NCBI GenBank assembly: GCA_003762875.1
Contig: RIBL01000022.1
Span: forward strand, 1-50,025
DNA length: 50,025 bases
Direction of reading: 5' to 3'
DNA from: Muribaculaceae bacterium Isolate-110 (HZI)
GTDB taxonomy: Bacteria > Bacteroidota > Bacteroidia > Bacteroidales > Muribaculaceae
Positions 17,222 through 26,441 of this stretch are shown here, piece after piece (the stretch's first letter is position 1; every line of letters begins with the position of its first letter). The translations under genes were made by a program, and so were the position numbers. Under the pieces are notes generated by a model. The model was given only the letters and a program-made list of their open reading frames with translations. It searched no databases and was not told where the DNA came from.

Positions 17222-17353
17222 GGCTGTTGGTTTTTATCTCTTTGATTTATTGTTTATTGACGGGATGCGTGGGCCACCATAACATGCCTCATATCGCTGC
17301 ACGGCGCATCATTTCCGATTAGCTTTTACACGAGGTGCCACGAATTTCGACTG

Positions 17354-17385
17354 CAAAGTTAAGGACTTTTGCGCGGTTTACCAAA
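17354..17385 (-). promoter_or_regulatory. Promoter of rpmB operon
   Basis: Minus-strand TAACTTTG (17354-17361) and TTTG (17382-17385), 20 bases apart. The leader of about 125 bases is long for a ribosomal-protein gene and could hold regulation, but I see no clear structure. Confidence 0.65.
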
Positions 17386-17415
17386 CCCCATTAAGAATTA
17401 TTAACTATTATCTTA

Positions 17416-17580
17416 TAGTTTAAAAAGTTTATAGAGTTTAAAAAGTTAAGACAATAGCTCTGAGGGTATCTGATTGTCCTCACGAACTATTATCTTAACT
17501 TTTTAAACTCTATAAACTTTTTAAACTACAAGAGAATAAACTACAAGAGAATAAACTCTGTAAACTTTTTAAACTACAAG
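17416..17580. repeat. Long palindrome, repeat family 1 (copy A), with tandem half-repeats
   Basis: Arms 17416-17457 and 17487-17528 are 42 bases each and complementary except for one C-A mismatch. The 29-base loop contains a smaller stem (TGAGG/CCTCA). From 17529 to 17580 there are direct repeats of ACTACAAGAGAATAAAC and a further copy of the outer arm. It sits 3' of the ROK kinase gene. Confidence 0.8.
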
Positions 17581-17583
17581 AGA

Positions 17584-18558
17584 CTATAGTGAAGTTTCCA
17601 ACGGCTTGGCTTCCCATCCGAGGGCACTTGCGCCGAGCACGGCGGCGTCGGCTTCCTTGAGTTCGGAGAGGAGCACTTTGACCTTGCCCTTAAACATGCT
17701 GAGCATGTTTTTCTCCATGGCTTCGCGCAGGGGCTTCATGAGCAGGTCGCCCGACTTGGCCAGGCCGCCGAAGAGGATGATGGCTTCGGGCGAGGAGAAT
17801 ACGGTGAAGTCGGCAAAGGCTTCGCCGAGAATGGTGCCGGTGTATTCAAATATCTCGAGGGCGAGCTTGTCGCCGTTGACGGCTGCGTCATACACATCCT
17901 TTGACGTGATGGCCTCGATGGGGAGATTGCGCAACAGAGAGGGGTCGGGACGCAGCTCGAGAAATTCGCGTGCGGTGCGTGCCACGCCTGTGGCTGAGCA
18001 GTAGGCTTCGAGACAGCCGGTGCGTCCGCAGCCGCAGAGACGGCCGTTGTTACGCTTGATGATGGTGTGGCCGAGCTCGCCGGCAAATCCGTCGTGGCCA
18101 TATACGAGCTGTCCGTTGATTACGATGCCCGAACCGACGCCGGTGCCGAGGGTGATCATGATAAAGTTTTTCATGCCGCGGGCCGCGCCATAGGTCATCT
18201 CGCCGATAGCGGCGGCGTTGGCGTCGTTGGTGATGGCTACGGGGATGCCAAACTTTTCGCTCACCATTTTGGCCAGGGGCAGCGGAGTGGGCCAGGGAAG
18301 ATTGACGGCCGACTCGATCATGCCGTTATAGTAGTTGGCGTTGGGGGCACCTATGCCTATGCCGTGCACCTTGCCCACAGCGTCGTGGGTCTCGAGCAGA
18401 TGCATCACACCCTGATAAAGATCTTCGATATAATCGTTGACGTCGGCATGCTTGAGTGTCTTGATCGAGGAGCTGGCTATCACTACGCCACGGGCGTCGA
18501 CGATGCCAAACACAGTGTTTGTACCGCCTATGTCGATACCTACTACGTAAGGTTTCAT
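17584..18558 (-). CDS. ROK-family glucokinase / sugar kinase
   Basis: A 324-residue sugar kinase that phosphorylates a hexose with ATP in the cytoplasm. The phosphate loop DIGGTNT (9-15), ITNDANAAAIGE, the LGTGVGSGIV motif and the ROK zinc site GELGH...CGCGRTGC (C175, C177, C182) are all present. Glucokinase is the most likely activity; N-acetylglucosamine or fructose specificity cannot be excluded. It is a single gene divergent from the PL11 lyase and is followed by the long palindrome at 17416-17528. A TAAGTTTG box at 18602-18609 lies upstream. Confidence 0.88.
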   Translation of the reverse strand: MKPYVVGIDIGGTNTVFGIVDARGVVIASSSIKTLKHADVNDYIEDLYQGVMHLLETHDAVGKVHGIGIGAPNANYYNGMIESAVNLPWPTPLPLAKMVSEKFGIPVAITNDANAAAIGEMTYGAARGMKNFIMITLGTGVGSGIVINGQLVYGHDGFAGELGHTIIKRNNGRLCGCGRTGCLEAYCSATGVARTAREFLELRPDPSLLRNLPIEAITSKDVYDAAVNGDKLALEIFEYTGTILGEAFADFTVFSSPEAIILFGGLAKSGDLLMKPLREAMEKNMLSMFKGKVKVLLSELKEADAAVLGASALGWEAKPLETSL

Positions 18559-18601
18559 GGTTTGTATGTTATTGTTTAATTATGATATGAGTAATTTTCC
18601 A

Positions 18602-18663
18602 CAAACTTAATGAAAATTTTTGGATATATCGGCTCTTTTTACACGAAAAAATTCTTAATTTTG
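18602..18663. promoter_or_regulatory. Divergent promoter region between ROK kinase and PL11 lyase
   Basis: Minus-strand TAAGTTTG (18602-18609) faces the kinase; plus-strand TAATTTTG (18656-18663) faces the lyase. Upstream -33 elements are weak for both. The lyase leader would be about 150 bases. Confidence 0.45.
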
Positions 18664-18819
18664 CATGCAGATTTATCATTATTAAGCAATCTGTGATTTC
18701 GGCTTATTGACGCGATGTCTATTAAACTGTCGGACAACACACTCACCGATTGCAGATAATCAACGTTTGTTACGAGGGACACACACCTTAAAAAAGATTA
18801 ATACCATTATTAATAATAC

Positions 18820-21800
18820 ATGAAAAAAGTACTACTCTCATGCATGTTGCTGTTGTCGTCGTTGGGCGCAGCGGCACAGTATTCCCATGCCATTCAGGCC
18901 GAGAAGCTCGACCGCGGCGTGGTAGCAGTGAAAACCGATGGAGGGGTATTCGTGTCATGGCGTTCACTTGTCAGCGATGACAAGGACCTGTCATTTGACG
19001 TATACCGCGACGGCGTCAAGATCAACGAGTCGCCCATCAAGTCAAAAACAAACATCACCGACACACAGGGCTCGGTGTCGTCAAAGTATATTGTCAAGGC
19101 CGTAGGCACAGGCGAGGAATCAAATGAGACCTCGGTGTGGGAAACTCCTTACATGAAAGTCCATCTCGACCGCCCGGAAGGCGGCACAAGCCCGGCAGGC
19201 GGCAAGCAAGAGATGCGCGAATACACCTACACTCCCGATGATGTGTCGGTGGGCGACGTAGACGGTGACGGCGAATGGGAGCTCATAGTGAAATGGTTTC
19301 CCACCAACCAGGCCGACAACTCGTTTTACCGCTATACAGGCAACACCATCATAGACTGCTACAAGCTCGACGGCACCAAACTGTGGCGCATCGACCTCGG
19401 CCGTAACATACGTTCGGGCAACCACTACACACAGTTTATGGTCTATGACTTCGACGGCGACGGATGTGCCGAGATGATATGCAAGACCGCTCCCGGCACC
19501 AAGGACGGTATGGGCAACTGGGTATTGCTCGGAAATGATAAAGAGACTGCCGACTATCGCAATTCAAATGGTCATGTTATCACCGGCTCGGAATATCTTA
19601 CCGTTTTTGACGGAAAAACCGGTAAAGCCATCCATACTATAAACTATAACCCGCCACGTAGCATCAGGAATTTCGACAAATCGTCTACTGGCTGGGGTGA
19701 CAGCTACGGAGGCCGCTCAGAGCGTTATCTTGCCGGCGTGGCCTATCTCGACGGTGTGGGCAAAAACCCGAGTGCGATATTCTGTCGCGGCTATTATACC
19801 GCCGCCTATGTATGGGCTGTGGATTTTGACGGCTCTAAGCTCACCGAAAAATGGCTCCACAAATCGGAGACCAGCGGAAAAGGCCTTTATGGCGAAGGAG
19901 CCCACTCGCTCACCATCGGTGACGTAGATGCCGACGGATGTGACGAAATCATATTTGGAGCAGCAACCCTCGACAATGACGGCAAGACCACGTGGCGCAC
20001 AGGCGCAGGCCATGGCGACGCCCTCCACCTGGGTGACTTCGACCCCGACCGCGAAGGCCTCGAGGTATTCATGGTGCATGAGGAGACAAGTACCGCCTAT
20101 AAATATGACGCGGTGCTCCGTGATCCCGCCACCGGCGAAATCCTGTTTGGTGACCCGCAGAGCCGCCATGACATCGGTCGCGGTGTCGCAGCGAATCTCA
20201 GCTCGAAGTATCGCGGATATGAATTATTCTACAAATCCTACAAAGAAAATTCGGCCGGAGTCAACACCACACGCGACATCAAGGGCAATGTGGTAGGCAG
20301 CGGAGCTCCCACCATGAACTTCCGCGTCTATTGGGACGGCGATCTCCTTGATGAAATCTTTGACGCACGCGAAGGTGACAACCCGTCCAAGCCTATAATT
20401 ACAAAGCGCAACGACAAACTGACCTCATCGAGCACACTGATCAACTTCTCCAATTACAGCAATGCCTGGGGTACGAACGGCACCAAAGGCACTCCCAACC
20501 TCCAGGCCGACCTCTTCGGTGACTGGCGCGAGGAAGTAATACTCCATGACGGCAGCACCAACTCCGACCTGCTCATCTTCACCACCACCATTCCCACCGA
20601 ATACAAGGTGACCACTCTGATGCAGGAACGACAGTATCGCTTGGCCATCGCATGGCAGAACGTAGGCTACAACCAGCCTCCCCACCTCGGCTATAACCTC
20701 GAGGAGTCGTTCAACACCCAGGGAGCCATCACCATCACCGCCGGCAACCTCAGCCAGCTCATCTATGCCGGCGACCCGATACAGAACATCTCGTTCAAGG
20801 TGCTTCGCGCCACAGGCGTAGAGATCAAGGGTCTGCCCGACGGTGTGGGTTATGACTTCGACCCCGCCACTCTCACCGGCACCATCTCGGGCTCGGTAAA
20901 AGAGGCAGGCGAATATAAATTCACCATCACCACCACAGGTGCCGAAGAGGGCAACAACGCCACCATCGAAGGCTCAATCAATGTCCGCGTCAACACCTCG
21001 ATAGAGCTTATCGGCTACTATCCCTTCGAGACCGTAGGCGAGACCACTCCCAACCTCATCGCCAACCAGAAAGCAACCGCGGCCGGAAGCAACGGCGAGG
21101 CTGTGGAAGGCAAGAAGGGCAATGCTCTCAGTCTCAACGGCTCCAACTATTACGTGCAGGAAGCCTACGACCTGATAGAGTTTGGCGACAAATCGTTCAC
21201 CATCGAGTTCTGGATGAACTCTAAGGATGACGCCGCCTACATACTCAACAAGGGTGCCATCGCATCGTCCAACGGCGGCAACTGGGTAGGCCTCGAATAC
21301 AAGAGCGGTGCACTCCGCTTTGCCGTAGACGATGACGTAGTCAAGAGCGAAGTGCAGTGGGCCGAAGGCTCGACCATATTTGACGGCGAATGGCATCACG
21401 TGGTGCTTGCCCGAGACGTCGTGGCCAAGAAACTCCTCATGTATGTCGACGGTGAGCTCAAAAACAGCGCGGACGACAAGACCGGTGCGATCAACAGCGA
21501 CGGCCAGGCACTTGTCATCGGCAACGTCAACTTTGACTTCAACAACAACTTCACCGGCATGCTCGACGAACTGTCAATCTATCGCGGCGTGATGAGTGCG
21601 AGCAAGGTCAAGGAGCACTACGAGACTTCGGGTGTCGACTATGTGGCTTATTTACCCATGGATGACATCAGCGAGACTACCCCCAACATGAGCTATGGCG
21701 AAGCCACTGCCGTAAACGGCCATCCCATATCGGTCAACGGCGTGAAGGGCGGTGCCATCTCGTTTGACGGCAGCTATTACCTCACCCAGCCCGTATATGA

Positions 21801-22491
21801 CGCCATACAGATGGGCGACAAGGACTTCTCCATCGAGCTGTGGATGCGTTCCACCGACGATGACGGCTATCTCTTCTGCATCGGCACACACAACACCACC
21901 AACGTGGAGGGCGGCACAGGCAACTGGATCGGCCTCGAGCGTACCGGCTCTCTGATGCGATTCTCTATCGACGACAATGTCAAGAAGACCGACTGCACAC
22001 TCCAGGATGCAAACGGAGTGTTTGACGGCAACTGGCACCACGTGGTGTGCGTGCGCAAAGTGGCCGAAAAGACCACCCTTATCTATGTCGACGGTGTGGA
22101 GGTTGCCTCGGCACCCAATGTAGCCACCAACGCCATCAACTTCGCAGCCTCCGAGCTCTTCTTTATCGGCGGTGACGACGAGCCGACAGCCGGCAAGGAA
22201 AACCGTACATTCAACGGTGACATCGACGAGCTGACCATCTATCCCAAGGCTCTCTCGCCCGAGGAAGTAGAGGAGCAATACAATATGCTCCGTCTCTCGG
22301 AAATCGAGGACATCATGGCCGAGTCGGAAAACGCCCGTTACACCGTGGTCGATGCCTTCAGCGGCCACATCCTCCGCACTGCCGTAGGCTCTGACCGTAC
22401 CGACATAGTCGACTCGCTCCAGCAGGGCATCTACATCCTCGTCATCGAGGACGGCAAGGAGCTCCGCACCTACAAGTTTGTTAAGCGTTAA
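18820..22491 (+). CDS. Secreted rhamnogalacturonan lyase (PL11) with two LamG-type domains
   Basis: A 1223-residue modular enzyme. A signal peptide (1-19, LLLSSLGAAAQ) precedes a PL11 beta-propeller (about 20-640), which cleaves the rhamnogalacturonan-I backbone of pectin. Acidic calcium-loop repeats are visible: GDVDGDGEWELIVKW, DFDGDGCAEMICK, GDVDADGCDEIIFG. Next comes an Ig-like putative domain (about 640-725), then two related concanavalin/LamG-type modules (about 727-930 and 941-1160), each with the pattern GDKsFsIE.WM and W.GLE and FDG.WHHVV. The last 50 residues (VVDAFSGHILRTAV ... GIYILVIEDGKEL) look like a type A C-terminal sorting domain. The extra modules probably anchor the enzyme to glycan. 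The GH95 enzyme follows on the same strand. Confidence 0.88.
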   Translation: MKKVLLSCMLLLSSLGAAAQYSHAIQAEKLDRGVVAVKTDGGVFVSWRSLVSDDKDLSFDVYRDGVKINESPIKSKTNITDTQGSVSSKYIVKAVGTGEESNETSVWETPYMKVHLDRPEGGTSPAGGKQEMREYTYTPDDVSVGDVDGDGEWELIVKWFPTNQADNSFYRYTGNTIIDCYKLDGTKLWRIDLGRNIRSGNHYTQFMVYDFDGDGCAEMICKTAPGTKDGMGNWVLLGNDKETADYRNSNGHVITGSEYLTVFDGKTGKAIHTINYNPPRSIRNFDKSSTGWGDSYGGRSERYLAGVAYLDGVGKNPSAIFCRGYYTAAYVWAVDFDGSKLTEKWLHKSETSGKGLYGEGAHSLTIGDVDADGCDEIIFGAATLDNDGKTTWRTGAGHGDALHLGDFDPDREGLEVFMVHEETSTAYKYDAVLRDPATGEILFGDPQSRHDIGRGVAANLSSKYRGYELFYKSYKENSAGVNTTRDIKGNVVGSGAPTMNFRVYWDGDLLDEIFDAREGDNPSKPIITKRNDKLTSSSTLINFSNYSNAWGTNGTKGTPNLQADLFGDWREEVILHDGSTNSDLLIFTTTIPTEYKVTTLMQERQYRLAIAWQNVGYNQPPHLGYNLEESFNTQGAITITAGNLSQLIYAGDPIQNISFKVLRATGVEIKGLPDGVGYDFDPATLTGTISGSVKEAGEYKFTITTTGAEEGNNATIEGSINVRVNTSIELIGYYPFETVGETTPNLIANQKATAAGSNGEAVEGKKGNALSLNGSNYYVQEAYDLIEFGDKSFTIEFWMNSKDDAAYILNKGAIASSNGGNWVGLEYKSGALRFAVDDDVVKSEVQWAEGSTIFDGEWHHVVLARDVVAKKLLMYVDGELKNSADDKTGAINSDGQALVIGNVNFDFNNNFTGMLDELSIYRGVMSASKVKEHYETSGVDYVAYLPMDDISETTPNMSYGEATAVNGHPISVNGVKGGAISFDGSYYLTQPVYDAIQMGDKDFSIELWMRSTDDDGYLFCIGTHNTTNVEGGTGNWIGLERTGSLMRFSIDDNVKKTDCTLQDANGVFDGNWHHVVCVRKVAEKTTLIYVDGVEVASAPNVATNAINFAASELFFIGGDDEPTAGKENRTFNGDIDELTIYPKALSPEEVEEQYNMLRLSEIEDIMAESENARYTVVDAFSGHILRTAVGSDRTDIVDSLQQGIYILVIEDGKELRTYKFVKR

Positions 22492-22510
22492 ATTCCTATA
22501 GTTAATTCTT

Positions 22511-22609
22511 ATAGTTAAAAAGTAACAAGTTAAAAAAGTCAAGACAATAGTCAGGCTTATATAACCGAGCTATTATCTTGACTTTTTTAACTTGTTACTT
22601 TTTAACTAT
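22511..22609. repeat. Long palindrome, repeat family 1 (copy B)
   Basis: Arms 22511-22550 and 22570-22609 (40 bases each) pair fully except for a C-A mismatch at the same position as in copy A. The arm sequence differs from copy A on both sides in a compensating way (GTCAAGA/TCTTGAC against GTTAAGA/TCTTAAC). It lies 20 bases after the PL11 stop. Confidence 0.8.
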
Positions 22610-22654
22610 ATACTTTTTTTACTATAAAAGAAGAGATAACTATAAGAATTTGCG

Positions 22655-22662
22655 TATATTTG
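22655..22662 (+). promoter_or_regulatory. Likely -7 element for the GH95 gene
   Basis: TATATTTG matches TAnnTTTG 75 bases before the GH95 start. No convincing -33 element at the usual distance. It suggests GH95 can be transcribed separately from the lyase gene. Confidence 0.4.
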
Positions 22663-22737
22663 CCAGGCAGACCTATTATAACGTTTCAACTCACCTTCCG
22701 ATAACCAATCATAAAAACATTATTACCTAAATTCATT

Positions 22738-25700
22738 ATGCTTTACTTCCGCACCATGCTCACAGTGGTGTGTCTGGCTCTGCTTTCACCCTCGCTTATG
22801 GCCGAGGATGTGATGGAGATATGGACCCGCCCCGATGACAACGCATCTTTCGACACCCATATCGGCACCTTGCAGCCGACCGCCGACGGCTCTTATGTAG
22901 GCTCGGCATCTTTTTCCGACTACACCCGCGTGGCCCTGCGACTTGACGACCGACTCTATTACACCACCACCCACCACCAAGGCTGGGGAAAGAGCATCGT
23001 CGGCGAACATTTCACTCTGCGACACGACACCTCACCCCGGCATATATGGGTACACTATGGCGGCACGTATACGCTGAAAGCCCGCCTCTCGGATGACCGC
23101 TCGGAAATCTCGCTCGAGTTTGTCGAGCCCGCTCCATTCACCATGAATCTCGCCGGAGGCACCACTACCGTTGTGGACGATATCACATCGCTGACAGGTC
23201 AGGTGAAGTATCGCAACGCGATACAGGTGAGAAACTCGCCCGTGACAATCGGTGATTTCAGAATAGGCGACACAGTCTACGGAGCTGTCACCGGGCCACA
23301 GTTCAGCGACGGGGCCGAGGCCCAGAGTCAACAGTTGTCCCTGACACCAGGAGGCCGCCCGATAACCCTCGACCGAAAGGGCACATACACACTCACCGTC
23401 ACCCTTGACAACGGCATCCCAACCCTACTCACCCTCGACAAGAGCGAGATGGTGCCAGAGCTGTATGTCAACTCCACTCTGCTCACATATGCCGACGGGG
23501 TGTATGGCGGCTCGCTGACTCTTGACCGCAACAGCACGGTCTCCCTCAACTATAACGATGTGCTGTCATATTACATACAAAGCGACATCGACGGCTCGAT
23601 GGACTCCACCTCGGGCAGCGTGGCGATAGCTGTAGCCGACCGCGGGGCCAAGGTGCTCAGCCGCGGCACGTATGACGTCACTGTCGACATGCGCTCACTG
23701 ACACTGACCTATGTCAACACCACTCCGCCCCGGCCCTCGACACTCTCCCCCACCCTTCCGGGCGGTCTGACCGACTGCACCAATCCGTCGGCCTATATAC
23801 CCGACGAGCCGATGACCATGTGGTATAACACGACCGACGGCAACGCCGACACGGAGATCGGGGCTTGGACATCGGTATTCATGCTCGGCAACGGACGTAT
23901 GGGCATGACTGTCAGCGGACGTGATGATGCCGAAAACATTCCGCTCCACGAAAAGACCAACTATGATGCCGTCAGAGATGTCTCGCACTCCAACAGCGGA
24001 GGTGTGGGCAACTATAAGCAGATAGGCAGGCTGCAGATTGTAAACAACGGGACGAAAGCGGAATATGGCTCGGCATTTCTGCGTCAGCTCAACTTGACCA
24101 CGGCGGTGGCTTCGGCGATAAACCGGTGGGGCGACAACGCTTATGCACGCGAATATCTTGTCAGCAACCCCCATCAGGTCGGTGCGATACACTTCTCCAC
24201 CGACGGTGACGCCCGGCTCTCCTATTCGTTCTCACTGTCAATCGGCGGCACGTCGGTACAAAACGGTGTCGTGTCAGCCACCACCTCCAATACTCCCAAC
24301 TGCAATATCCATTATAACGTCACTCTCAAAGTGACGCATGACGGCGGCTCAATGACCACTTCGGGAGGCAGGGTGAGCGTGACCGATGCCAACGAGATAA
24401 CACTCTTCTATGCCATCGTCACCAACTATGACATAAACTCGGCCAACGAATGTTACTCGTCCGACAGCGATGCCGGTCTCGCCTCGCGCGCCATGGCACT
24501 GGTGGATAAAGCAGCATCGGACGGTTGGAACACTGTGTATCAGAAGCATGTCGAGGAGTATTCCCCGCTGTTTAATACGGTGAAATTCAATCTCGCCGAC
24601 GCGTCAAACAATGCACCTGTCTCCGATCTGAAAAAACATTATGAAAACCGTTATGACGACTTTAGCGCACTGTCTGACAGCCGCACCCGTGCCACCGACA
24701 TGCTCCTGTTCGGACTTGGCCGCTACCTCAACCTCGCGTCGTCGCGCGGCTCGCTCGACCTCCCGAGCAATCTGCAAGGCATATGGGCCGAGGAGTCTCC
24801 GCGCTGGGGCTGCGACTTTCACAACAATATCAATCTCCAGATGAATTATTGGGCCACTGAAAACACCAATATGCCGTCGGCCCACATGCCGCTGCTCAAC
24901 TATCTCAGAAAGATGGCTGCGAAAAGATGGAATAATTATGCCCGCAATCTCGTCCCGGCAACCAATGGCTGGACCACTCATCTGATGCTCAATACGTTCG
25001 GGACCACAGGCGAATATGGTGGCAAATATGTCGAGTCGGCAGGATGGAACTGCACCCACATATGGCAACATTATCTCTATACGCAGGACAGGGAGTTTCT
25101 CGCCGACTTCTTCGACACCATGTATGGCGCGTGTCTCTTCTATTTCGACTATCTGACCGACACCGACGGTGACGGACGCCTCGAGATACCCAACCGCTAT
25201 TCGCCCGAGGTCGGCGACGGACAGGCGGTGGCCGTGCATGCCCAGCAGATAGTCATCCAGCATCTGCGCAACACACGCGACGCCGCGCTCATACTTGGCA
25301 AGACCGCCAAGGCCGACAAGTGTCAGGAATATATCGACCGCATGTATGACGGCATCGACATCAAGAACGGAGTGCAATGTGAATGGAAAGGACAACTGTC
25401 GTCAAACGACAATCACCGCCACCTCTCTCACCTGATGTGTCTCTATCCGTTTGCCCAGGTGACACCCTATGACGATGACACGCGAAATTTTGACGGAGCC
25501 TACAACGCGCTGCTCAACCGCGGCGACTCCGACGACGGTCTCGGCGTGTCGTGGAACACTGCCTGGAAAATGAATCTCTATGCACGTTCGCTCCAAGGCG
25601 ACCTCGCTATGCGTCAGCTTGCCTACGGCATGGCCAGGCGTTTTGCCCCCGACCTGAAAACAATCAACGAGAATGTGTTTCAGATCGATGCCGGGGCGGG

Positions 25701-26283
25701 CGTAGCTGCCGGTATGGCCGAGATGCTGCTGCAATCCTATTCGGGCGTGATAGACCTTCTGCCGGCCCTGCCGCTGTCGTCATGGCGAGGCGGCTCGGTG
25801 AGCGGACTCAAGGCCGCGGGCAACTATGAGGTGGCTATCGAGTGGGAGAACGGCGAGATGCTGTCGGCTCTCATCACCGACTGCATAAGCCCCGCCGCCA
25901 TGCGCGATGGCACACGCATACGTGTCCACGCCTCAACTCTTCCCGGAGCCGACATTACTATGCTTCAGGTCAACGGTGTCAACGCCATCGACGCCGATAC
26001 ACCCTCGTTTCTACTCGACTCGACCCCGCGGCCCACATACACCTACGAGCCCCGGACCGACAGCTATGTAGTGACCATCCCCAAGGGCACGGGTAAAGAG
26101 GCTAAAATCACATTTGGAGATGTGTCGACCGGCATCGGTTCGATTATTCCTGACAGCGACTGTCACCAATCAATCCCCGCTCCCGTTGAATATTACGACC
26201 TCCAAGGCCGCCGCATCACCACCCCCGGCCACGGCATCTACATCCGCCGCTCCGGCTCAGACGTAACTAAGGTACTCTTGTAG
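22738..26283 (+). CDS. GH95 family alpha-L-fucosidase or alpha-L-galactosidase, secreted, multidomain
   Basis: An 1181-residue secreted enzyme. After a signal peptide (1-22) come three beta-sandwich-like modules (about 24-135, 136-250, 251-345), each ending in a GTYTLxVxL-type strand as in SusE/SusF glycan-binding domains. The GH95 catalytic part runs from about 359 (WYNTTDGNADTEIGAW). Family motifs are LQGIW (near 680), NNINLQMNYW (N697 and N699), SPE with E824, and FQID with D984, matching the Asn, Glu and Asp of the GH95 active site. The usual glycine-rich run after QID (GNFG) reads AGAG here. The end, YYDLQGRRITTPGHGIYI, is a typical C-terminal secretion-like motif. Some GH95 enzymes act on L-galactose in plant polymers, plausible beside a pectin lyase. 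Confidence 0.85.
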   Translation: MLYFRTMLTVVCLALLSPSLMAEDVMEIWTRPDDNASFDTHIGTLQPTADGSYVGSASFSDYTRVALRLDDRLYYTTTHHQGWGKSIVGEHFTLRHDTSPRHIWVHYGGTYTLKARLSDDRSEISLEFVEPAPFTMNLAGGTTTVVDDITSLTGQVKYRNAIQVRNSPVTIGDFRIGDTVYGAVTGPQFSDGAEAQSQQLSLTPGGRPITLDRKGTYTLTVTLDNGIPTLLTLDKSEMVPELYVNSTLLTYADGVYGGSLTLDRNSTVSLNYNDVLSYYIQSDIDGSMDSTSGSVAIAVADRGAKVLSRGTYDVTVDMRSLTLTYVNTTPPRPSTLSPTLPGGLTDCTNPSAYIPDEPMTMWYNTTDGNADTEIGAWTSVFMLGNGRMGMTVSGRDDAENIPLHEKTNYDAVRDVSHSNSGGVGNYKQIGRLQIVNNGTKAEYGSAFLRQLNLTTAVASAINRWGDNAYAREYLVSNPHQVGAIHFSTDGDARLSYSFSLSIGGTSVQNGVVSATTSNTPNCNIHYNVTLKVTHDGGSMTTSGGRVSVTDANEITLFYAIVTNYDINSANECYSSDSDAGLASRAMALVDKAASDGWNTVYQKHVEEYSPLFNTVKFNLADASNNAPVSDLKKHYENRYDDFSALSDSRTRATDMLLFGLGRYLNLASSRGSLDLPSNLQGIWAEESPRWGCDFHNNINLQMNYWATENTNMPSAHMPLLNYLRKMAAKRWNNYARNLVPATNGWTTHLMLNTFGTTGEYGGKYVESAGWNCTHIWQHYLYTQDREFLADFFDTMYGACLFYFDYLTDTDGDGRLEIPNRYSPEVGDGQAVAVHAQQIVIQHLRNTRDAALILGKTAKADKCQEYIDRMYDGIDIKNGVQCEWKGQLSSNDNHRHLSHLMCLYPFAQVTPYDDDTRNFDGAYNALLNRGDSDDGLGVSWNTAWKMNLYARSLQGDLAMRQLAYGMARRFAPDLKTINENVFQIDAGAGVAAGMAEMLLQSYSGVIDLLPALPLSSWRGGSVSGLKAAGNYEVAIEWENGEMLSALITDCISPAAMRDGTRIRVHASTLPGADITMLQVNGVNAIDADTPSFLLDSTPRPTYTYEPRTDSYVVTIPKGTGKEAKITFGDVSTGIGSIIPDSDCHQSIPAPVEYYDLQGRRITTPGHGIYIRRSGSDVTKVLL

Positions 26284-26308
26284 GTCTCTTATAGTTTAAG
26301 GAGTTTAG

Positions 26309-26393
26309 AGAGTTTAAAAAGTTAAGATAATAGTTCCTGAGGATAATCGTCAATAGATACACTCAGAGCTATTATCTTAACTTTTTAAACTCT
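26309..26393. repeat. Long palindrome, repeat family 1 (copy C)
   Basis: Arms 26309-26333 and 26369-26393 (25 bases) pair perfectly; the loop has an inner stem CTGAG/CTCAG, comparable to copy A. It lies between the convergent GH95 and HNH-like genes, so it can serve as a two-way terminator. Confidence 0.8.
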
Positions 26394-26441
26394 ACGCCCC
26401 AGCTTGTCAGTACATCCTGCTGACATAGATAATGAAATCTA

